Shown here in pieces: positions 23,027 through 30,148 of a stretch of 64,000 nucleotides of DNA. Source of the stretch: Gemmatimonadota bacterium (GTDB lineage: Bacteria; Gemmatimonadota; Gemmatimonadetes; Longimicrobiales; Gaopeijiaceae). The position numbers were made by a program, and so were the translations under genes. Position 1 is the stretch's first letter, and each line of letters starts with the position of its first letter. The notes beneath the pieces were generated by a model that saw only the letters and a program-made list of their open reading frames with translations, was not told the origin of the DNA and ran no database searches. The stretch spans positions 1 to 64,000 of the forward strand of contig JAJDXM010000079.1 in NCBI GenBank assembly GCA_022823225.1, read 5' to 3'.

Positions 23027-23349
23027 GCGACCACTACACCTACCGGATCACCTGGTCGGCTGATGACGGGGAGCACGTGGGCCTATGTGCCGAGTTCCCG
23101 TCGCTGAGCTGGCTGGCACCTGCGCCGGAGGACGCACTGGCGGGCATCCGGAGCCTCGTGTCCGACAGCGTGTCCGACATGCGGACCACTGGCGAGCCGA
23201 TTCCGGAGCCGTTTGGAGACCGTTCCTACAGCGGGAAGTTCATGGTTCGGGTGCCGCCGGAACTGCACCGCGCGCTGGCCCTTCGGGCGGCCGAGCAGGG
23301 CGTCAGCATGAATCGCCTGGTGAGCGCCCGGCTCGCGCGAGAGGGTTAA
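23023..23349 (+). CDS. HicB-family protein with ribbon-helix-helix
   Basis: The 108-residue protein has an N-terminal HicB-like domain (YTYRITWSADDGEHVGLCAE, then APEDALAGIRSLV) and a C-terminal ribbon-helix-helix (KFMVRVPPELHRALALRAAEQGVSMNRLV). This is the long HicB form that binds its own operator. No HicA toxin flanks it; upstream is only the 28-residue frame. The last 60 bp of the gene recur alone at 28309-28366. The start is GTG. Confidence 0.8.
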   Translation: MSDHYTYRITWSADDGEHVGLCAEFPSLSWLAPAPEDALAGIRSLVSDSVSDMRTTGEPIPEPFGDRSYSGKFMVRVPPELHRALALRAAEQGVSMNRLVSARLAREG

Positions 23350-23404
23350 GGGCGCGAAAGGACCCACCGGCAAGCTCGTGCGCCCCTGGGCCCTACCCTG
23401 ACCG

Positions 23405-24346
23405 TTACCCCTCCGTGCCCTCCCGCAGAAAGCCGGAGAGAGGGTTCGGAAGAGGCTTCGGGCTGGAAAACCCCCCACCGGTCTCGATGTCGACCGCTAT
23501 CGAGCCGATCAGGTTCCGGATGGCCTTCTCGCCACGGCCCAACCCCCACCGATACAAGCGGCGCCAGCCCAGCATCGCCACTGATCCGCCAGCGAGGAAA
23601 CCGGCTACAGCCGCGCCGGCTGCGAGACCTCCAATCCCGAGTGCGACGCCCGCGGCCGCGCCCACGAAACCGCCGCCGACGCCGAACACACCCGAGACGC
23701 TGCCCCCGACCCACAGAGCGAGCTTGTGGCTGTGCGTCACGCTCGCGCGAACGGTCAACTCCGTCGAGGGCGGACTGGTGTCCAGGCGCCGGAGGCTGAA
23801 GAGCAGCTGCTTCAGGTCTGCCAGGGCCATCTCGTACGCGAAGGACTGGTCTGCCGTGGTCGGAGTGTACGAGTAGGCAGGGGTCTTGAATACCAGCACG
23901 CCACCGTCGAGGGGATCGGCCCCGTGGTGATCGACAAGACTCAGGCGAAACGGGCGCTTCGGGAGGATGCGCTGCATGCCGGCGTAGACCTCTTCCGCCG
24001 GGGCGCGGATCACTCGCGAAACCTCCAGCGTGAGCGGTGGGTTACCCAGGAAGCGGGCCGCCACCACCGATCGTTGCTCCCGCGCTCCTTGGGCAAGGGT
24101 CTCGCTGCGAGCCTCCACTAGAGCATGATCGACAAACTCGGGCGAAATCCCGGCTTCTTCCGCGGCGGCCCGAACATCCTCGAGGCGGAACCCATCGACC
24201 TCCGCCGGGTCGGTGGCATCCCCCCGGGGGGCCAGCTGTCTCGAACGCGCTTCGAGGCGGCGGGCGGCCTCTGCCTGAAGCTCGGCCGCACGGCGCCAGA
24301 GCGCGCGCGCCTGCTCCTCGGAGATGCGGGTTTCGTCGTCGCTCAT
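23405..24346 (-). CDS. Membrane protein with glycine-rich hairpin, unknown function
   Basis: The ATG at 24346 (MSDDETRISEEQ) gives 313 residues. The N-terminal third is a charged helix with a GFRLEDVRAAAEEAGISPEFV motif, a short domain I have seen only in uncharacterised proteins. The middle is a beta-rich soluble domain. Two glycine/alanine-rich hydrophobic helices lie at about residues 218-262, resembling a membrane hairpin. Upstream DNA is an FG-GAP fragment. No enzymatic motif is visible. It may be a resident chromosomal gene between island modules. Confidence 0.55.
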   Translation of the reverse strand: MSDDETRISEEQARALWRRAAELQAEAARRLEARSRQLAPRGDATDPAEVDGFRLEDVRAAAEEAGISPEFVDHALVEARSETLAQGAREQRSVVAARFLGNPPLTLEVSRVIRAPAEEVYAGMQRILPKRPFRLSLVDHHGADPLDGGVLVFKTPAYSYTPTTADQSFAYEMALADLKQLLFSLRRLDTSPPSTELTVRASVTHSHKLALWVGGSVSGVFGVGGGFVGAAAGVALGIGGLAAGAAVAGFLAGGSVAMLGWRRLYRWGLGRGEKAIRNLIGSIAVDIETGGGFSSPKPLPNPLSGFLREGTEG

Positions 24347-24351
24347 GGGAT

Positions 24352-24490
24352 CGAAGGTAACTGCGGCGAGACGTCGACGCGGAACCATGAGTGGTCCCGG
24401 CGTTCGAACGCCCCTCCGGCGATCCCGAAGAGCAGCGTGACATGGTTCCGTCTCGTCGTTCGCGACTGCCAGGTCGGCCTGGCCGCAGCG
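24352..24490 (-). pseudogene. FG-GAP/VCBS repeat fragment, locus D
   Basis: The minus strand encodes NHVTLLFGIAGGAFERRDHSW and FRVDVSPQL, the same blade and linker as at locus B (LLFGIAEGGFERRDHSRFRVDV). Adjacent DNA at about 24490-24540 also matches 14310-14370 (the ACAAACGCCGCCCT block), so the two loci share the border as well. Confidence 0.7.
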
Positions 24491-24577
24491 ACAAACGCCG
24501 CCCTCCTCTCCCAATCCGGCGCTTGCTGGACGACGACGCTGGAATGCGTGTCTACTTGATCGCCGGAATCCAGTTGG

Positions 24578-25174
24578 CTAAACGGCCCGGGCAATCGCCT
24601 CCAGTTGCCGCTGCCGCTCTCTTGCGCCATCGTCGAGCACATCTTCCTTCGCCGCCACGATTGCGCCTCGAACCATATCGCTCTTGGTGGCTCCTTCCGT
24701 AACGACCGCGATGTCGCGCAACCGCACAACAAGCTCTCGCTGTATCCTCAAGCGCAGATCCTTCTGACACCTCCCCGTCGCCAATCGGCTCCTGGAGAGC
24801 GTATTCAGGCGCTGAGCCATGTCGGCATTCGCGCAAGCCAACGTGAGGTAGTATCGAATAACCGCGGGAGCGAACTGCTTGGGCGCCACGCGATAGCGGT
24901 CCGCCACGAGATGAAGCACGTCGTCGAGCTCCCGCGGCATCCGCACACTCATCACCTCCTCCTTCTTCGCTTCCCTCGCTGCTTTCAGCTTCGGCGTCGA
25001 TTGGGCTGGCACCGTCAGGACTTCTCCGGTTTCGGCATCGACGCCGACGAGGACGTTCCTGACCGTGGCCTTCGACTCCTCGAGTTCGACAGTTCGGTAC
25101 TCGTAAACGATCTCGACCCGCCCGCGTTCCGGCGCAAGAGCGTACCCGCGATCTCCTTCCCGCAAGATCTTCAT
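24578..25174 (-). CDS. Probable antitoxin of MqsR-like toxin
   Basis: The 198-residue protein begins one base after the stop of the MqsR-like gene, with AAGGA before its ATG, so the two are co-translated. The N-terminal 60 residues are beta-rich (VEIVYEYRTVELEESKATVR, DAETGEVLTV). Then comes a basic linker and a helical region with an MSVRMPRELDDVLHLVA segment that resembles a ribbon-helix-helix or CopG-like regulator. It is unlike MqsA, lacking zinc-binding cysteines. An antitoxin role follows from order and overlap, not from family identity. Confidence 0.6.
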   Translation of the reverse strand: MKILREGDRGYALAPERGRVEIVYEYRTVELEESKATVRNVLVGVDAETGEVLTVPAQSTPKLKAAREAKKEEVMSVRMPRELDDVLHLVADRYRVAPKQFAPAVIRYYLTLACANADMAQRLNTLSRSRLATGRCQKDLRLRIQRELVVRLRDIAVVTEGATKSDMVRGAIVAAKEDVLDDGARERQRQLEAIARAV

Positions 25175-25175
25175 C

Positions 25176-25496
25176 TCAGTTCCTTGCTCGATGAACGCTT
25201 ATGGACATCGCTTTCCAGTCGTCCCCGTCTGTCTCCACGAAATACACCTTGATGTACCACCGTTCCTCTCGCACCGTTGGCGTAAACGTGTGCACCATCA
25301 CGGATTCGTCCCAGTGGTGGGGCGATTCCCGGTAGTCTTCAGAGCGAGTCTTGAGCACGAGTGCTGCAACCTCGTTCGCATCGACATCGCCAACCGCCAG
25401 TAGGTTCTTCTCCGCGAGGGCGTCGCGAGCCTCGTGCTCGAAGTTACCTTCGTGAAGAGCCGCCACCACCACCGCCTTCGCCTCCGAGAATCCCAT
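25176..25496 (-). CDS. MqsR-like toxin candidate
   Basis: The 106-residue protein follows the MqsR pattern: an N-terminal helix, an A-x-x-ALAEKNLLAVGDVDANEV segment, a Leu/Thr-rich helix, SEDYRESPHHWDESV, and final strands with ERWYIKVYF and AMSISVH. In MqsR the equivalent is SDFYKSM and YLKI strands ending in SFK. MqsR is an mRNA interferase. Similarity is by pattern only, and other BECR-fold toxins could look alike. Its frame is open upstream into a broken Phd gene, so the start at 25496 is inferred from the end of similarity. The next gene is its likely antitoxin. Confidence 0.55.
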   Translation of the reverse strand: MGFSEAKAVVVAALHEGNFEHEARDALAEKNLLAVGDVDANEVAALVLKTRSEDYRESPHHWDESVMVHTFTPTVREERWYIKVYFVETDGDDWKAMSISVHRARN

Positions 25497-25533
25497 GCGG
25501 AATGGTACTACATTCGCAGTACGTGAGCAAGGA

Positions 25534-25650
25534 GTGTCATAGTGCTCCGGGCTCATGACGACCAATGGCGGCCTGGCCATTCTGGGTGATCGTCTCCACC
25601 CGTCTTTCTCGAATCCGGTCGAGGTGCTCGCCCAGGCGTTTCCGGAGGGA
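25534..25650 (-). pseudogene. Phd/YefM antitoxin internal fragment
   Basis: This encodes LGEHLDRIRERRVETITQNG and AAMVVMSPEHYD, nearly the same as residues 15-50 of the Phd gene at 22485-22763. It lacks both ends and is fused in frame to the DNA upstream of the MqsR-like gene. It is one of several antitoxin scraps at module borders. Confidence 0.75.
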
Positions 25651-25664
25651 AAGCCGCCGCGATC

Positions 25665-25703
25665 ATACACAACAAATCGGTTGACAACGAATCTGTTGTG
25701 TGT
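25665..25703 (+). promoter_or_regulatory. GTTGnCAAC array and promoter of STAND gene
   Basis: GTTGACAAC at 25680-25688 is flanked at exactly 15-bp steps by a half unit ACACAAC (ending 25673) and a half unit GTTGTG (starting 25695), with AT-rich 6-base spacers. TTGACA at 25681-25686 is a perfect -35 hexamer, and TATCTT 16 bases later is a plausible -10, so the array would overlap RNA polymerase. The coding start is 12 bp after the last unit. The layout matches 18173-18216, in the same orientation relative to the gene. Confidence 0.65.
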
Positions 25704-25715
25704 ATCTTCTGGTCC

Positions 25716-28220
25716 ATGGCCACCCAACCCGTCCCAGCCATCCGCAAGTTCAACCCCGGCCTCTTCCAGTCGGATCAGGAGGTCAGGAAGCAGTTCGTGG
25801 TCCGCAATCACGAACTCGGTCTCCTGCTCGATGACCTTCGGAGCAACATCAGTTCCCCATCGTGCCAGCACATTCTCGTAGTGGGGCCGCGCGGGCGGGG
25901 TAAGACCATGCTCCTTGCGCGCGTCGCGGCAGAGCTGCGCAGCAACGGGGAATTCGCCGGTTCGCTGCTGCCGGTTCGGTTCATGGAAGAGAGCCCGGAG
26001 ATCTTCGGTCTCACAGACTTCTGGCTGGAGACCTTGTTCCATCTGGCCAACGAGGTCGATGAGCACGATGCCGCGATGGCACGGCAACTCCGCGACACCC
26101 ACGCTACGCTGTCATCGCGGTGGCGGGAGCAGATCACCGTGGCGCAGGCCCGCGCTGCCGTGCTGGACGCCGCGGATCAACTGGGGAAGCAGCTCGTTCT
26201 CTTCGTGGAGAACCTGCAGTCACTCCTCCGGGACGCTCACGACGATTTTGCCTGGCAACTTCGCGAAGTCCTTCAGACCGAACCGCAGATCATCCTGCTG
26301 GCCTCGGCCACCAGCCGCTTCCGCGAATTGGACGACGTTGCCGAGCCGTTCTTCAAAATGTTCCGCATCGTCGGGCTGGGGCCCCTGAACACCGAGGAGT
26401 GCGTTCGCCTGTGGGAAGTCGTGAGCGGGAGACGGGCGAGCCAGTCCGAAGTCAGGCCGCTCCATATCCTCACGGGCGGCAATCCTCGCTTGCTGGTGAT
26501 GGCGGCCGAGTTTGCGCGTCATCGTTCCGTTCGTCGGCTGATGTCCGAGCTGGTCACCATGATCGACGAGCACACCGAGTACTTCCGAGGTCACCTGGAG
26601 GCCCTGCCCAAGACGGAACGGCGTGTGTACGTGGCGGTGATCGACCTCTGGCAGCCCTCCTCCGCGAGCGAAATCGCGGCCCGGGCGCGCGTGGACATCC
26701 GGGTGGTATCGACCATGCTCGGGCGGCTGGTCGAACGCGGGGTGGTCGTCCGGCAGGGTTGGGGCCGGAAGCGGCTGTACGCCGCCGCCGAGCCATTGTA
26801 CAGCATGTACTACAAGCTGCGGCGGGAGCGGGACGACGCTGCGGTCGTGGAGAATCTGATCCGGTTCATGGTGGCGTGCTATGGGGTTGGGGATCTATGG
26901 AAGTTCTCGGTGTGGCTGACCGGTGTGGCGGCGGAGTCGGAAGCTCTACGACGCGGAATCCGGCAGGCGCTCTTGAGCAGACCGCCCCTCGGCGACTGTC
27001 TTGTCGACAGGAAGTGGGATGCCATCCAACGGGCTTCGGAACATGCGAGGACCCGCGTGGAGGCCAAGGCGATCGAGGACCTGGAGAAAGCCGTTGCGGC
27101 GGCGGTTGACGCGGAAGAGTTCGAAAGAGTCATCGAGCTCGTGGACGAGGATCTCTCGTCTCGATCACAGGAGACCCAGGAGCCCCCGACTGATTCGTAC
27201 ACTGCGTGGACGAGGTATCTGAAGGCGTTCGCCCATGAACAGTTGGGGAATGCGCGCGCCGTACTGGCGCTCTCCGACCAGGCGGTGGGGCTTGCTAACA
27301 GCCGCGACGAGATGGTCCAACTGTGGACGGCCCTGACGCTGGCCATGAGGGGAGGCGCACAGCACAGCCTTGGCGACCATGTTGCCGCCATTGGGACCTG
27401 TGACGAATTCATGCGTCGGTTCGGGTCCTGGCATCATGACCGATTTGAAGCGGCGATCGCGGAGACGCTTGTGACGCGCGGGTGCTGCAAGGCGCATCTT
27501 GGCGACCATCCCGGAGCCATCCGTGACTACGACGATGTGGTGGTTCAATTCGACGGTACCCGTCACCCCGAAACCCAACCGAGCATCGTAGCCGCGCTGA
27601 TGAGTAAGGCCCTGACATGCCGGCGCCTCGGCAACATCGAAGAGGAGATCCGCAGCTACGATGCTGTCATCGCCCGCTTCCAATCCTCTGATGTCCTGGA
27701 CCTCCGGCGGCAAGCGGCGGTCGCCCTGAGCTGGAAGTGCATGGCGCAGGCCGAATCCGGCCTTGCTGACGAGGCTCTCGTAAGTTGCAAGAGGTTGGAA
27801 GAGACAGTTCGAACCTGGCCCGGGAATAGGGAAGATCTCTCGGCGGGACCTTGGGTCGAGTGGTTGGCTTGGCGCGCCGAGAGTGCCCGGTCACTGGCCC
27901 TGGCCGTCCAGAAGAACCATCGGGCTGCGCTGGACTCGTTTCAGGCTGCCTACGCCGTGTTTTTTCCCGACGATGAAGTGACGATGCGGGAGATGCTGGA
28001 TCTGGTGGCCAACTTGGTCGCGAGAGGTGCGGCGCCCCATGACCTGTTGGCCGTCCTCTCGGCCGACACCGCCAAATCCGCGAGCCTGCGTCCGCTGATC
28101 GTCGCCCTGCACCAGCGCGCGGGCGACCGGGTGCGCGCTCCGAGGGAAGTCCAGGAGGTGGCTGTCGATATTCGTGGGCGGTTTCGCGAGGCTGAGGAGC
28201 GGATGGGAGTGGTGCGGTGA
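25716..28220 (+). CDS. STAND-like ATPase with winged helix and TPR repeats (paralogue)
   Basis: The 834-residue protein is a paralogue of 14387-16885 over its full length. Shared features are the NPGLF/NPGFL start, P-loop GPRGRGKT (57-64), KQLVLFVEN Walker B-like strand, PQIILLASATSRF sensor, SASEIAARARVDIRVVSTML winged helix (about 325-360) and C-terminal TPR-like helices (about 480-720), ending in a VQEVAVDIRGRFREAEE helix. The first ATG at 25716 fits the promoter spacing. Unlike its paralogue it has no upstream ATPase_2 partner. The shared operator array suggests one regulator controls both loci. Function is unknown; regulation or defence are the likely classes. Confidence 0.75.
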   Translation: MATQPVPAIRKFNPGLFQSDQEVRKQFVVRNHELGLLLDDLRSNISSPSCQHILVVGPRGRGKTMLLARVAAELRSNGEFAGSLLPVRFMEESPEIFGLTDFWLETLFHLANEVDEHDAAMARQLRDTHATLSSRWREQITVAQARAAVLDAADQLGKQLVLFVENLQSLLRDAHDDFAWQLREVLQTEPQIILLASATSRFRELDDVAEPFFKMFRIVGLGPLNTEECVRLWEVVSGRRASQSEVRPLHILTGGNPRLLVMAAEFARHRSVRRLMSELVTMIDEHTEYFRGHLEALPKTERRVYVAVIDLWQPSSASEIAARARVDIRVVSTMLGRLVERGVVVRQGWGRKRLYAAAEPLYSMYYKLRRERDDAAVVENLIRFMVACYGVGDLWKFSVWLTGVAAESEALRRGIRQALLSRPPLGDCLVDRKWDAIQRASEHARTRVEAKAIEDLEKAVAAAVDAEEFERVIELVDEDLSSRSQETQEPPTDSYTAWTRYLKAFAHEQLGNARAVLALSDQAVGLANSRDEMVQLWTALTLAMRGGAQHSLGDHVAAIGTCDEFMRRFGSWHHDRFEAAIAETLVTRGCCKAHLGDHPGAIRDYDDVVVQFDGTRHPETQPSIVAALMSKALTCRRLGNIEEEIRSYDAVIARFQSSDVLDLRRQAAVALSWKCMAQAESGLADEALVSCKRLEETVRTWPGNREDLSAGPWVEWLAWRAESARSLALAVQKNHRAALDSFQAAYAVFFPDDEVTMREMLDLVANLVARGAAPHDLLAVLSADTAKSASLRPLIVALHQRAGDRVRAPREVQEVAVDIRGRFREAEERMGVVR

Positions 28221-28254
28221 TAGGCCTCCTACGATGCGGGTTCTGGGGCGAGGT

Positions 28255-28366
28255 CACCCTGGAGACAACCGCACTGCCGCTTCGCTCCTACAGGATCGGG
28301 TAGCGCGAGAGCAGGGCGTCAGCATGAATCGCCTGGTCAGCGCCCGGCTCGCGCGAGAGGGGTAGG
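28255..28366 (+). pseudogene. Fused tails of DUF2283 and HicB genes
   Basis: Bases 28257-28303 repeat the last 45 bp of the DUF2283 gene (LETTALPLRSYRIG plus stop). Bases 28309-28366 repeat the last 60 bp of the HicB-like gene at 23.3 kb (EQGVSMNRLVSARLAREG plus stop), and similarity continues past that stop. Neither gene has its body here. The two scraps abut directly, just after the STAND gene and before Rpn copy 3. Confidence 0.75.
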
Positions 28367-28520
28367 GGCGCGAAACGACCCGTCGGCAAACCCGTCCCAG
28401 GTCGCCTGCGAACGCGCGCCTTCTCCGCACGCGGCCGCCACATCCTGACGACCGTCTCATCCAACCATTCGTCCGCCCGCCCACCCCCGCGAACTTGGCG
28501 TCCCCTCACCCGGAGACGCA

Positions 28521-29157
28521 ATGCACGACCCCGTACTCAAGTCGGTCTTCGCCGACCGCGACATGATCGGGATCCTGATCCGCGACCGCGTTCCCGAATG
28601 GGCCGGTGCGATCGATTTCGCGACGTTCCAGCGGACGGCCGAGCGTGACCGATCTCTTCAAGCGCTCCGACCCGGGCCGCTTCCTCCTGGTCTCGTGGAA
28701 GGAAGAGGAGGGATTCGCTCAGCCTCGGAACGACATCACGGCGCTGGTGCTGGGCCTGGCCCGGAACCTGTCGCCCGAGGACATGGCCGAGCAGGTAGCC
28801 GCCCTGCGGCGGAGGGTCGCGGAGCGGGGGGACGCAAGGCTGGGCGCGTTCCTGGCCGATAGGGTGATGACGATGCTAGAATTGAGAGGCTACACGCAGG
28901 AACTGCAGCTGGGAGGAGCGAAGACGATGGACGAGTTGGACGACAGATTCCAGCGGGGATTGGACGAACTGGTGCAGAGGGGTCGAACGCAGGTTCTGCG
29001 GCGGCAGATCGCCCGGAAGTTCGGTGAGGAAACGGCGGGACAGGCGTCCCAGGTGCTGGAGGGGCTACCTGGCCCCGACGGCATCGACCGGGTGACAGAC
29101 GCTCTGTTCGAGTGTGGCACCGGCGACGAGTTCATCGAGCGGGTGCGGATGGCCTGA
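28521..29157 (+). pseudogene. Rpn-family nuclease remnant, copy 3
   Basis: It keeps the N-terminus MHDPVLKSVFADRDMIGILI and RVPEWAGAIDF. Near 28640 it passes, with a frame change and a deletion of the nuclease core, into TDLFKRSDPGRFLLVSWKEE. From there the C-terminal region is fully open to GDEFIERVRMA, so the tail half (from about 28646) could still be translated. The sequence before the start matches that before copy 1. Copies 1 and 2 are closer to each other than to this one. Confidence 0.8.
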
Positions 29158-29319
29158 GTCTCCGGAGTGGGCTCCCGCTCGGTGGGGCCGGCACGTCGGA
29201 TGCGATCCGCCGCTCTGTTCAAGCGCGGCACCGGCGATGAGGTTGACCACGACGGCCGCACTAGACCCTAACAATCCTGCAGATGATGAGAAGCGGCATC
29301 CTCGCAAGGAGATCCGGGC
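29158..29319. other. Gap after Rpn copy 3
   Basis: No gene is recognised. A few codons near 29218-29245 repeat the end of the Rpn tail (FKRGTGDEV-like), suggesting a decayed partial duplication of that tail. Confidence 0.3.
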
Positions 29320-29688
29320 GTGAACCCCTACGACGCATATGACCCCTTCGCGCGCGTCTACAACCAGCACTGGGGTTTCTTCGCGACCAAGGCGTACCCG
29401 ATCTTCGAACAGCTGGTGTTGGAGAAACTCCCGCCCGGATGCGCCGTCACCCTGTTCGAGTTGGACGGCTCGCGCTGGGTGCGGACGGACTTCCCCTTGA
29501 TTCAACGGTGGTATGAGGAAGTTGAAATCAAGGAACGACTGCGGAAGGCAGGATTCGAAGAGCTACAGTCTTTCGATGGGAACGAACCCATGTTTGAGGG
29601 CTCGGTACATGAAGGCCGGATGTTCTTCGTCGGAAAAAAGCGCGACGCCCGTCAGCCCCACGGCCGGGTCAGAAAAACGCTGACGTAG
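29320..29688 (+). pseudogene. Class I SAM methyltransferase with core deleted
   Basis: The 122-residue frame starts with YDPFARVYNQHWGFFATKAY and FEQLVLEKLPPGCAV, the usual opening of a Methyltransf-type protein up to the point where the glycine-rich SAM-binding motif should begin. It then jumps in frame to TLFELDGSRWVRTDF, WYEEVEIKERLRKAGF and a final MFFVGKK strand, the C-terminal part of the same fold. Roughly 100 residues with the SAM-binding and catalytic motifs are missing. It cannot be an active methyltransferase. The GTG start has a GGAG site. Confidence 0.65.
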
Positions 29689-29689
29689 T

Positions 29690-30011
29690 CCACCCCATCG
29701 TTCGCCATCGCGAAATCCACCCGCCCATCCCCATCGAAGTCACCCGTCCCCGTCGAAATCCGCGATGGCCAGGTCCACCGGATTCTCGCCGGCGGCACCG
29801 GACCAGGTCACCTCGAAGCGGCCGTCACCCTGGCCGATCAGCACGAAGACGCTTTGGCCGCCGGAAACCACGAGGTCCAGCCGTCCGTCGCCATTCAGAT
29901 CGCGAGCCTGGATCGCGGTGGTAGGGCTTCCGACAGCGGCCGAAGGAGAGTTTGTGCGGTGGCGGCCGGTGGAGCGGCGAGGGCGAGGGTGGCGGAAGCG
30001 AGGAGGGCAAA
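29690..30011 (-). pseudogene. FG-GAP/VCBS fragment with signal peptide, locus E
   Basis: This is the only locus keeping the N-terminal part. A secretory signal-like stretch (ALLASATLALAAPPAATA) is followed, after a one-base frame change, by AIQARDLNGDGRLDLVVSGG, a VFVLIGQGDGRFEVTW segment and ENPVDLAIADFDGDG. The fragment ends abruptly at about 29690. The signal peptide shows the ancestral protein was exported. Its first codons are fused to a CopG-type antitoxin tail. Confidence 0.75.
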
Positions 30012-30148
30012 CCGTCCCGACAGGTACTTGTGGATGACGCTCGACAGCAGTGTCTGGCAGGGAATGCCCTCCTCGCGGGCCCGAGCGTGCGCTCGATTGA
30101 AGTCACGTCTGGAGTCCCGACGGGCCGACGCTTCGAACCATTCACCAA
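30012..30148 (-). pseudogene. CopG-type antitoxin C-terminal fragment
   Basis: The minus strand reads EWFEASARRDSRRDFNRAH and REEGIPCQTLLSSVIHKYLS. This matches the conserved end of CopG/BrnA-type antitoxins (AxxEGIPYQTLISSIIHKYxxG). No start codon and no toxin are present. The frame continues into the FG-GAP signal peptide. Confidence 0.65.
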
